DNA of 64,000 nt from Micromonospora sp. LH3U1 (lineage in GTDB: Bacteria; Actinomycetota; Actinomycetes; Mycobacteriales; Micromonosporaceae): NCBI RefSeq assembly GCF_028475105.1, contig NZ_CP116936.1, positions 3,905,501 to 3,969,500 on the forward strand, in the 5' to 3' direction. The notes under the pieces were generated by a model. That model was not told the DNA's origin. It worked only from the letters and a program-made list of their open reading frames with translations, and ran no database searches. Numbering within the stretch: position 1 is the first letter of the stretch; each line of letters starts with the position of its first letter. The translations under genes and the position numbers were made by a program. This document shows positions 1 to 7,405 of this stretch, in pieces.

Positions 1-476
1 GACGTCAGGTAGAGCAACCGGCCCAGGTTGCCCTCCACCACGGCCAGTTCGACCAGGGCGGTGAGCGCCGCACCGGTGACCGCCGTGGCGGCGGCGGCGT
101 CGACGGCGCGCTCGGCCTTCACGGCGACGGTGAACGACGCGACCAGCGGCTCATCGGCGGTGTCCGGCACGTACGCGGGCACCGACGCCCCGGCGGCCGA
201 CCAGGGCGCGAAGACCACCGGGGGCAGCACCCGCTCGGCGGTGCCGCCCGGATCCACGGTGACCGTCACCCGGACGGTCTCCTCGACGAGGTCGCGGCGC
301 AGCACCACGGTGAGCAACGGGTGGCGGCTGGTCCAGTCCACCGCGGCGGCGCCGGTGGTGGCGATCGGCACGACCACCCGCCGGACGGTCCCCGGATAGG
401 GGCCCTCCAACTGGTCGACGAGGTTTCGTTCGACGGACGGGTCGGCCCCGTCCACGGGTACCCGGATGTCGGTCAT
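1..476 (-). CDS. Tail-cluster protein of unknown function, 3' end cut by window edge
   Basis: The ATG at 474-476 opens a frame beginning MTDIRVPVDGADPSVER that runs off the left edge, so only about 158 residues are visible and the C-terminus is missing. I do not recognise the family. The visible part is rich in Val/Thr/Ala with alternating hydrophobic residues, suggesting a beta-rich structural protein. It lies 11 bases after the baseplate J gene on the same strand. In P2-like and injection-system clusters, genes after J encode further baseplate (gpI-like) or fibre proteins, so a baseplate or fibre role is an inference from position only. Confidence 0.6.
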   Translation of the reverse strand, partial: MTDIRVPVDGADPSVERNLVDQLEGPYPGTVRRVVVPIATTGAAAVDWTSRHPLLTVVLRRDLVEETVRVTVTVDPGGTAERVLPPVVFAPWSAAGASVPAYVPDTADEPLVASFTVAVKAERAVDAAAATAVTGAALTALVELAVVEGNLGRLLYLT

Positions 477-487
477 CGCGCCCCCGC

Positions 488-1924
488 TCAGACGATCCGG
501 AACGGCCGGGGGTCGTCCCGGTCGACGTAGACGGGCACCTGGTTCGCGGCGAGCACCGCGTTGTCGCCGACCGGCAGCCGCTGCACCCCGTCGCCGGTGG
601 GCACGCTGCCGGTCACCACCACCGCCGAGTCGGCCGGGAAGCGGACCAGCCGCAGCGAGCGGACGTCCGCGACACCCGGCTCGTTCATCAGCGTCCAGAT
701 CACCTCGGCGGCGCGGACCGGCTCGCCGAACGGCAGCTCGTCGACGTAGCGGCGCAGTCGGGCGTGCAGTCGGGCGCGCAGTTCGGTGGCCGCGGTGGAG
801 GCGTTCACCGTCTCCTTCGAGCCGGTGGGCAGCGGCAGGCCACGGATCACCAGGTCGGCCTCGACGCCGATGCCCACCTCGTCGGCCCGGTCCACCGAGG
901 CGAAGATGCCCACCGGGCGCAGGTCCTCGATGACCGACTCGACGGCGGCGTGCAGCCCGTCCGGGCCGTCCCAGATGGCCGCGGCGGTGGGCGCGACCAA
1001 CACCGTGACGTAGTACGGGTTGCCCAGGTCGCGTTCGGTGCTGAAGACCCGTTCGATGAAGTTGAAATTGCCGAAGATGGACTGGTTGAGGTCCAGCCCG
1101 CCCCGCCCGTCGAAGACCTGCACCTGGCGTACGCCGGGCACGGTCGCGACGGCCAGGCCGATCGCCTCGGCCGTCCAGATGGAGCGGGGCGCGGCCAGCA
1201 GCAGTTGGCGGTAGCGGGCGTCGGGGACCTGCTGTTCACCCCCGGTCAGCGCGACGGTGTGGGTGATGTCCACCAGTTCCTTGCCGGCGGCCTGCTCGGC
1301 GTCGTCCAGGTCGGCCAGCAGGGTGTCGGCCCGGTTCCACCGGTCGATCTTCTGGCTGGGCTGGGCGGGGTCGAGGTTGTGCGCGGGGCCGGGGTAGAAG
1401 GCGGCGACGGCCGGCACGCGTTCGCCGACGGCGGCGGAGAGCACCACCGTCTCGTCCAGTGCCACGTGGTGCCCGCCGGGTGTGGACAGCCGGGCGCCCC
1501 GGGGCAGCGTGAGCTGGGTGCGGCCGGTGGGTAGCGCCGCCTTCAGTTTCAGCTTCACGGTGCCTCGCGCCGGCAGGTACGGCCGGGGTATGCCGAGTTC
1601 CTCGCCGAGGCGGGTCAGCGCGTCGGCGGTCGCCGACACCACGTACGAGTTGTCGTAGACCGCGCCGAGGGCCGCCCACAGCCGGGCGTCCTCCAGCGCG
1701 GCCAGTTCCAGCACCTTACGCAGCACGGCGCCGCTGGTCAGGTCGATGTCGTCGCCGAAGAGCAGTCGGGCGGTGGCCAGCTTCTCGGCGAGCAACCGGG
1801 CGAAGGACTTCGGCACGAAGCCGCTCTCGACGATGCCGAAGCCGGTCGAGCCGGTGGCCCGCAGCGCGGCGGCGTCGACGGCCAGGACGTCGGCCAGCTC
1901 GGCCGGAAGGGTGGGATCAGACAC
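488..1924 (-). CDS. Baseplate J-like protein of contractile tail particle
   Basis: This 478-aa protein has the look of the baseplate J family (P2 gpJ, Afp11-type), which builds the wedge around the central hub. Visible hallmarks are an early Thr-Leu-Pro-rich segment (AALPTGRTQLTLPRGARLST), a following Val/Ala-rich beta region, and the mid-protein AEAIGLAVATVPGVRQVQV stretch. The GTG at 1922-1924 was chosen because it overlaps the gp25 stop (GTGTCTGA). A longer frame to 2008 exists but would run into gp25. Order spike, tip, gp25, J is the standard order of contractile baseplate genes. Family assignment is by pattern, not by search. Confidence 0.8.
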   Translation of the reverse strand: MSDPTLPAELADVLAVDAAALRATGSTGFGIVESGFVPKSFARLLAEKLATARLLFGDDIDLTSGAVLRKVLELAALEDARLWAALGAVYDNSYVVSATADALTRLGEELGIPRPYLPARGTVKLKLKAALPTGRTQLTLPRGARLSTPGGHHVALDETVVLSAAVGERVPAVAAFYPGPAHNLDPAQPSQKIDRWNRADTLLADLDDAEQAAGKELVDITHTVALTGGEQQVPDARYRQLLLAAPRSIWTAEAIGLAVATVPGVRQVQVFDGRGGLDLNQSIFGNFNFIERVFSTERDLGNPYYVTVLVAPTAAAIWDGPDGLHAAVESVIEDLRPVGIFASVDRADEVGIGVEADLVIRGLPLPTGSKETVNASTAATELRARLHARLRRYVDELPFGEPVRAAEVIWTLMNEPGVADVRSLRLVRFPADSAVVVTGSVPTGDGVQRLPVGDNAVLAANQVPVYVDRDDPRPFRIV

Positions 1925-2420
1925 TGGGTAGCTCCCCGAGATGCACCGAGAGCCGGTCGTCGGTGATGGTTTCGAACTGGACCTGCACCTGCAGGGTGCG
2001 AGAGGCACGGAGTGCGGACCGGGCCGCGTCGTCGGTGCCGTTCGCGCCGAGCCGACCGTCGTCGAGGTTGACGTCGACGATCTTGCGGACGCGAGGGTCG
2101 CGGTCGAGCAGCGTGATGATGCCGATGCGCACCTGCTCGCGGATCAGGTTGGGCTCGATCTGCTCGGCGAGGGCGTTGAGACCGTCGAAACCGAACGTGG
2201 CGTCGAAGACGTTCGAGCCGCGCAGCGTGGTCAGTGCCACCGCGAGACTCTGGGCCACGTTCTCGGTGCCGGCGACGAGGGCCAGCACCCGGCCGTTCGG
2301 GCCGTCGTCGAAGACGACGTCGCGGGCCAGGTCCACGCCGGGCATGGTGGGTTCGAAGGCGAGCCCCCAGCCGAGGTAGCGGCGCTGGGCGGCCTGCCGT
2401 TCCCGCTCGGTCCGGTCCAC
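1917..2420 (-). CDS. gp25/gpW-like baseplate wedge protein
   Basis: This 167-aa protein matches the gp25-like lysozyme-fold wedge family of contractile tails. The core holds TLRGSNVFDATFGFDGLNAL followed by a helix ending in IREQVRIGIITLLDRDPRVR, the usual pattern of an N-terminal G-x-R/F-G segment, a central helix and a conserved x-P-R-V near the C-terminal strand. In T4 and P2 relatives it joins sheath, tube and J-type wedge at the baseplate. The GTG start at 2420 lies directly after the stop of the PAAR-like gene (TGAGGTG), and the 3' end overlaps the J gene start, so translation is probably coupled. Confidence 0.8.
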   Translation of the reverse strand: MDRTERERQAAQRRYLGWGLAFEPTMPGVDLARDVVFDDGPNGRVLALVAGTENVAQSLAVALTTLRGSNVFDATFGFDGLNALAEQIEPNLIREQVRIGIITLLDRDPRVRKIVDVNLDDGRLGANGTDDAARSALRASRTLQVQVQFETITDDRLSVHLGELPSV

Positions 2421-2421
2421 C

Positions 2422-2745
2422 TCAGGCCGCCTTCAGCTTGCTCTGCCCGGCGCTGGCGGAGAGGCCGGGGCTGGAGCCGTCGGTGGCGCCGCTGAGCGAA
2501 TCCAGTGCCACCCCGGCACCGCCGACCTTGAGCTTGCTGGCGGCTCCGGTCGCCGTGGTCACCGTGCTGCACTGCTTGGTGGAGTTGCTGGTGGTGATGG
2601 TGCACCCGGCCACCGACTTGCCGCTGATTCCGTCCGGCCGGGTCACCGCGATGTGGTCGACAGTCAGCTTGCCCTGCCCGGCCGGAGAGACCTTCCCCTG
2701 GTTGGGGCAGTGCACGTCGCTCGACGTGGTGAGCACGAAAGCCAT
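2422..2745 (-). CDS. PAAR-like spike-tip protein
   Basis: A 107-aa protein starting MAFVLTTSSDVHCPNQGKV. Its layout (early C-x-nQG, then KLTVD, a central Gly-Cys-x-I/V-x-T stretch, a second Cys followed by T-V, and KLKVGGAGV near the C-terminus) resembles small PAAR-like proteins encoded next to VgrG-type spikes in actinobacterial tail clusters. PAAR proteins cap the spike and often bind a metal through Cys/His, and three cysteines are present here. It sits between the spike gene and gp25, where Afp10 or PAAR genes lie. The tip role is inferred from position and pattern. Confidence 0.6.
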   Translation of the reverse strand: MAFVLTTSSDVHCPNQGKVSPAGQGKLTVDHIAVTRPDGISGKSVAGCTITTSNSTKQCSTVTTATGAASKLKVGGAGVALDSLSGATDGSSPGLSASAGQSKLKAA

Positions 2746-2755
2746 GTCGCTCTCC

Positions 2756-4783
2756 TCAGTGGACGTTCATCGCGTTGCTGACCTGGACGTCGACATCGTC
2801 GGCGGCGATGTTGACGCTGCCGCCGCTGATGTTGACCGCGCCGTTGCCCGCGTCCAGGTCGATCTGGGTGGCGGTGATGGTGATCGAACCGTCCTGCTTC
2901 ATCACGATCGACGACCCACCGGCGGCGTGCTCGATGGTGATGCTGTCGGCCTCGTCGGCGCGTTCCGGGCGGTGACCCCGACCCTGCAGCTGGGCCCGGC
3001 CCACCCGCACGGTCAGCTCCCCCAGCTCGATGACCCGGTTGCCGTCGCCGTCGGTGAGGTCGTGCGTCACCTTGCCGTCGTGGTCGGCGGGCACCACCGT
3101 GTCGCCGATCGACGAACGACTGTTGGTGGCCACACCCACCGGCAGGGACAGCCACCAGTCCCCCGGCTCGGAGACCGGGGCGTGCCCGGTGGGCCAGAGC
3201 GCGCCCACCTCGACCGGGTCGTCCGGCGCGCCGTTGCGGTAGGCCAACGCCACCCGAGTGCCCGGGTAGCGGGGCAGGATGAGCCCACAGCCACCCCAGG
3301 CGAACGGGGTCAGGTAGGTCACCCCGGGTAGCGGCGCGGGCTGCTCCCGGCGAACCGGCAGGCGGCGGGCCCCGTTGGGTCGGCCGTCCGCACGGGCCAG
3401 TCCCTCCCACACCGTCTCGGTCTGCGCCGGCGGCTCGACGGCGCCGCTGGCGTTGGTGGCCACCGCGCGTACCTCGCCGATCTCCAGGCCGCGTGTCTCG
3501 CCCCGGGCCGCGCGGGCCGCCCGACGGACCGCCTCGGCGGCGGCGACGCCGGGCGACGACGCCGGGCCGGCCGGCTCGGCGGTGCCCACGCCGGAGGCGT
3601 CACTCCAGCTGTCCCAGGCCTGGGTGCCCGACGTGACCTCGACGCCCTGCACCACCGTGACGAAACCGGCGGTACGCGACAGGGTGTGCCGGGCCGCGCT
3701 GAGGTAGAGCAGCTTCGCCCCCGCGCCCAGCTCCCCGGTCGACGGGGCGAACGGGGCGGCGAACGAGCCGAGCAGTGCCGCGCCGACACTGCCCAGCGTG
3801 GTGGCCTCGTCCACAGCCGGCGGGTCGAAACACACCAGGTCACCGGGCTTCAGGTCGGGCCGACCCTTGAGGGTCAGCGTCCACGCTCGACGGCGCGGAG
3901 CGGCCGTGCCGCCGGACTCGGTGGCCGCGTACGGGTCGGTGTCCTGGCTGCCGTTCTCGGTGCACGCCAGCAGGCCGGTGGCGAGGGTGAGCGGCTTCGG
4001 TTCTCCCTCCGGGTACGGGATGGGCCGCTTGCCGACGTGCACGGTGCCGTCGCGGATCAGCAGCATCCCCCGCCCGTACGCGTTGAGCGACTGCTGCAAC
4101 GCGCCGCCGATCCGGTCCAGCGCGGCGCGGTAGAGCAGGCCGGCGCCGAAGGCGACCCGCTCGTCACCGGCCGCCTCGCTGGCGCCCCGGGTCATCGTGC
4201 CGTCCGGGTTGGCGCCCCAGGTCGCGATGTCCACTCTGCTCCGGTCGGCGACGGCTCGGATCGCGGCGGTGAAGTTCTCCGCCTCGAACCGCTCGGCCAC
4301 CCGCTGCCCGAGCCGGGCGTACGCCTGCTCGACGAGGGTCAGCTCGGTGTCGTACGTCCGTTCCCCGGTGAGCCGGCGCACCTTCGTCACCCGCAGCACG
4401 GCGACCAGCGCCTGGGTCAGCTCGGCCGGTGACGGGCCGGCGTTGACGCCGACCAGGTTGGTGAAGAAGGCGCCGACCGAGGTGTTGGCGTCACGCCAGT
4501 ACAGGTGCAGCTTCGCCACCAGCGGCGGTTGCCCCTCGGCGGTGCGCAGGGCGGCGAAGTGCTCGTCGATCAGCCCCTGCACGGTGATCGTGTACGCGCC
4601 GGGGCCCAGCCCGTCGGGCAGCGCGGCGTCGATGGCCGCGTAGTAGTCCGCGCTGGACAGGGTCAGCGCGGCGTCCTGACTCAGCCCGGTCGGGGTTTCC
4701 CGGTGGAAGGTCAGGGTCCAGCCGGCGTCGTTGCCCACCGCGCCCTGGCGTACCTGGCCGGTCTGGAACGGCGTGAGCGTCAT
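2756..4783 (-). CDS. VgrG-like hub/spike protein
   Basis: A 675-aa fused hub and spike. Residues about 1-400 form a gp27-like hub region (including a VRRLTGERTYDTELTLVEQ segment). Residues about 500-570 resemble a gp5-type OB fold (AWGGCGLILPRYPGTRVALA, then DDPVEVGALWPT). The last 70 residues are short repeating I-T-I / V-N-I / V-D-V beta-strand units typical of a triple-stranded beta-helix needle. The start ATG overlaps the preceding gene's stop (ATGA at 4780-4783). No effector domain is fused after the needle. With the PAAR-like protein directly downstream, this is the membrane-piercing centre of the particle. Confidence 0.85.
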   Translation of the reverse strand: MTLTPFQTGQVRQGAVGNDAGWTLTFHRETPTGLSQDAALTLSSADYYAAIDAALPDGLGPGAYTITVQGLIDEHFAALRTAEGQPPLVAKLHLYWRDANTSVGAFFTNLVGVNAGPSPAELTQALVAVLRVTKVRRLTGERTYDTELTLVEQAYARLGQRVAERFEAENFTAAIRAVADRSRVDIATWGANPDGTMTRGASEAAGDERVAFGAGLLYRAALDRIGGALQQSLNAYGRGMLLIRDGTVHVGKRPIPYPEGEPKPLTLATGLLACTENGSQDTDPYAATESGGTAAPRRRAWTLTLKGRPDLKPGDLVCFDPPAVDEATTLGSVGAALLGSFAAPFAPSTGELGAGAKLLYLSAARHTLSRTAGFVTVVQGVEVTSGTQAWDSWSDASGVGTAEPAGPASSPGVAAAEAVRRAARAARGETRGLEIGEVRAVATNASGAVEPPAQTETVWEGLARADGRPNGARRLPVRREQPAPLPGVTYLTPFAWGGCGLILPRYPGTRVALAYRNGAPDDPVEVGALWPTGHAPVSEPGDWWLSLPVGVATNSRSSIGDTVVPADHDGKVTHDLTDGDGNRVIELGELTVRVGRAQLQGRGHRPERADEADSITIEHAAGGSSIVMKQDGSITITATQIDLDAGNGAVNISGGSVNIAADDVDVQVSNAMNVH

Positions 4784-5427
4784 CGCAGAACCCTCCGCAG
4801 CTTCTTGTCGAGCAGGTAGCGGTAGCGCAGCTTGCCGGGGCCCAGCTCGGATTCGACGCGCTGCGCGGGCGGGCGGCGACGCCAGACGAACTCGTTGATC
4901 GGCGGCGGCCCGAACTGGTCCACCGCGCGGTCCGCGGGCCGCCACGCGAGGGCCACCGACGAGCCGTAGTCACCGGAGCCGCGTACCGTCCCGGCGTGCA
5001 GCAGCCAGGTGAGCACCACCACCTCGACGGCGATCGGGGCGGCGCCGGTGGTGGTCGACGGTCCGGCGTCGGGGCAGACCCGGCGCAGGCCGGCGGCGAG
5101 CGGCACCGAGCCGAGGATCCGGGTGCCCTGGCGGACGACCAGGCGCAGCGGCACCCGACCGACCAGCGCCGGTGCCCGGGGCACGGCCGGGGGCGCGGGC
5201 CTGGGTGCCAGGTCGTCGGCGGAGCTGCTGACCACCGCGAGGGGGTCGGTGTCCAGCCACTGCCGGGCCAGCCCGGTGGGCAGGATCAGCACCGCGTGTA
5301 CGCCGGCGCCCAGCTCGATGCGGTGCGGGAGGCCGGCGGTGAGGCTCTGCCGCACCTCGGTGAACCCGTCGGGCACCTCGATGGGTGTCTCCGGCAGCAG
5401 GTAGCGGTCGATCGGGAACGGTGGCAT
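4780..5427 (-). CDS. Unknown 215-aa tail-cluster protein
   Basis: The protein (MPPFPIDRYLLPETPIEVPD...) is not recognised. It has no LysM-like motif or membrane helix, is Pro/Ala-rich in the middle and ends in a basic tail (RYRYLLDKKLRRVLR). Both ends overlap neighbours: the ATG shares a base with the gpU-like stop (TGATG at 5425-5429), and its stop overlaps the spike start. Position between a gpU-like protein and the hub/spike is where P2 has gpX and where injection systems have a LysM adaptor protein, so a hub-adaptor role is possible but unproven. Confidence 0.65.
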   Translation of the reverse strand: MPPFPIDRYLLPETPIEVPDGFTEVRQSLTAGLPHRIELGAGVHAVLILPTGLARQWLDTDPLAVVSSSADDLAPRPAPPAVPRAPALVGRVPLRLVVRQGTRILGSVPLAAGLRRVCPDAGPSTTTGAAPIAVEVVVLTWLLHAGTVRGSGDYGSSVALAWRPADRAVDQFGPPPINEFVWRRRPPAQRVESELGPGKLRYRYLLDKKLRRVLR

Positions 5428-5924
5428 CAGTTCCCCAACCCGTCGGCGAGCGCGCCGACTCCGATGCTGGCCACGTCGAGCAGCTTGCCGAGCAGGCTGG
5501 GACGGGGCACGTGAACGAGGGTGATGGTGGTGTCCAGGACGTCCCGGCGGGCGGCCGAGGCGTTGAAGGTCAGCGACTGCACCTGCATGTCGGTGCGGAT
5601 GGTCATCGAGGTGACGAGGATCAGCCCGCCAAACCTCCCACCGGAGTACGCCGCGAGGGCGGTGCCGCGTTTGCTCGCCTCGGCCATCGTCTCCAGGGCG
5701 AACTTCCAGGCGTACCGTTCGGGGCCGACCAGCACACCGGTGAGGGTGATGGTGTCGTCGTGGGTGGCCACGATGGCCTTGTGCGCGGTGGAGCCGATCG
5801 GCGGCAGGTGGTAGGTCTGGGCCAGGGAGATGGCGGTGACCGCCCAGATCGGGATCGGCAGGATTCCGTCGCTGATGATCGCGGACGGCACCGTGCCGTA
5901 CCGCATGAAGCTGGTGGTGGCCAT
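5427..5924 (-). CDS. gpU-like tail protein
   Basis: A 165-aa protein whose central region resembles P2 gpU and related short tail proteins: a D-D-T-I-T-L-T-G-V-L core (HDDTITLTGVLVGPE), a helix KFALETMAEASKRG, a Gly-rich turn, then strand pairs ending in TTITLVHVPRPSLLGKLLD. gpU acts at the tail end or tape-measure/baseplate junction in P2. The start ATG at 5924 follows the preceding stop by two bases with GGAGG upstream. Gene order (tape-measure position, then U, then hub) agrees with P2, except that a nuclease-motif gene is inserted before it. Confidence 0.6.
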   Translation of the reverse strand: MATTSFMRYGTVPSAIISDGILPIPIWAVTAISLAQTYHLPPIGSTAHKAIVATHDDTITLTGVLVGPERYAWKFALETMAEASKRGTALAAYSGGRFGGLILVTSMTIRTDMQVQSLTFNASAARRDVLDTTITLVHVPRPSLLGKLLDVASIGVGALADGLGN

Positions 5925-5926
5925 GC

Positions 5927-7405
5927 TCAGCGCCCTCCGGTGGGTGGCAGCGGCACCGGCGTACCGGTGGGTTCGACGGCCAGGCCGAGGTCGCGCAGCG
6001 CCTGGGTGATCTCACGGACCTCGCCGGCCGCGCTGGTCACCCGCAGCCGCAGCCGGCGCTCTTCGAGGGCCCGGCTGATCCGCGCCGGCCGGGTGGACGC
6101 GGAGCCGCGCCGGTTGATCCGGTCGATCTCGGCGGCGGCGTCCTCCATGCGGGAGATCGCGTCGAGGATCCGTGGGTCGGGGGTGAAGCCGGGGTCGTCG
6201 CGTTGCAGCCGGGCGATCGCGTCGCGGAAGTCGGCGGCGTCGCGGCGCAGGTTGGTGACGAGGTTGTCGGTGAGCGCGCTGACCCCACCGACGCTTGTGG
6301 CGCGGTGCGACTTGTCGTCGATCAGCCACACCCAGCCGTCGTGGCCGATGCCGACCAGGTCGGTGCCGGCGACCTTGACGTTGGCGTCCGGGCCCTTGAG
6401 GAACAGCTCGATGCTGCTCAGCGAGAACGCCGCGCTGTATTCCCCGAGCACACCCCGGCCGTAGGTGACCATGTCGTGGCGCAGGTAGGCGCGGAAGCCG
6501 GGGCCGTCGTCGGCGCGGCCGCCCCGGTCGCGGAAGCGCCGCCACAGGGTGGCCAGCGCCTCCGGGTTGTGCACGGCGAGCTGCTGGGTGAGCCAGACGT
6601 CGCCACCGGCCACCACGGCCCGCAGGTCCGGGTCGGCGATCCGAGCGAGAGCCTCGGCGAGTCGCGCCTCGCTCATCTGCAGGCCGCGCGAGCGGGCACG
6701 ACCGAGGTCGTCGACGGCGGTCCGCAGCCGGGCCAGCTCGTCGGGGGTGAGCCGGCCCCCGAGCCGGGTTTCCAGGTCCGCCAGGGCGGTCCGTTTGCCG
6801 GCCTGCGACTCGGCGGCCACCGCGTGCCACAGCGCGGTCGGTTCCAGCTCGGCGGCACGGCGCAGCGCGGCCTGCCGGTCCGCCGGCATGGCCCGGAACG
6901 CGTCGCCGACGACGGCGGCGGGCTCCACGTGCCGGCCGCCCGCGCCGCCGCCGGCGTCGAACTCGCGCAGCAGCGAGTCGGCGTACGCGGCGGAGTCGTC
7001 GGCCAGCCGCAGCGGCGCGTCCCCGACGATGCCCTCGCGGGGTCGGCTCAGCTCCCGCATCTCCGTGTTGAGCTGGTCGAAGTACTCGCCGAGGGTGGCC
7101 ACCCGCACGCCGTCGGGCAGAGTGCCGCCCTCCAGCACGTGGTCGAGGATGGCGGCGATGTTGTCGCGCAGCACGGCGATGCGTTCCAGCCGGTTGATGG
7201 CGTTGTTCAGGTGCAGGTCGGCGACGTCGTCGATCATGCGCCGGACGAGGTGTTCCAGCAGCCGCCGGGAGCGCACCTCGCCGGCCTCGCTGTGCGCGGC
7301 GACGGTCCGCATGAACCGTTGCAGCCGCGGGTTGGCGTCGGCGGCGGCGTGCACGGCGGCGGCGTCGAGGAACCGGCCGGCGCGGAACCGGCGCGGCCCG
7401 GTCAC
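5927..7405 (-). CDS. PD-(D/E)XK nuclease-motif protein, candidate cargo of tail particle
   Basis: A 492-aa, largely helical and charged protein. Residues 1-310 show no known domain. Residues about 320-370 carry a restriction-endonuclease-like signature: Glu322 (GEYSAAF), then GTD with Asp349, then a strand WVWLIDDK giving Asp363-x-Lys365, the classic D...(D/E)-x-K arrangement. No membrane segment or signal peptide is seen. The GTG start overlaps the stop of the large upstream gene (GTGA at 7402-7405). P2-like tails have no structural nuclease at this position, so I infer an effector carried or assembled with the particle; a tail-assembly role is the alternative. Activity is untested. Confidence 0.6.
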   Translation of the reverse strand: MTGPRRFRAGRFLDAAAVHAAADANPRLQRFMRTVAAHSEAGEVRSRRLLEHLVRRMIDDVADLHLNNAINRLERIAVLRDNIAAILDHVLEGGTLPDGVRVATLGEYFDQLNTEMRELSRPREGIVGDAPLRLADDSAAYADSLLREFDAGGGAGGRHVEPAAVVGDAFRAMPADRQAALRRAAELEPTALWHAVAAESQAGKRTALADLETRLGGRLTPDELARLRTAVDDLGRARSRGLQMSEARLAEALARIADPDLRAVVAGGDVWLTQQLAVHNPEALATLWRRFRDRGGRADDGPGFRAYLRHDMVTYGRGVLGEYSAAFSLSSIELFLKGPDANVKVAGTDLVGIGHDGWVWLIDDKSHRATSVGGVSALTDNLVTNLRRDAADFRDAIARLQRDDPGFTPDPRILDAISRMEDAAAEIDRINRRGSASTRPARISRALEERRLRLRVTSAAGEVREITQALRDLGLAVEPTGTPVPLPPTGGR

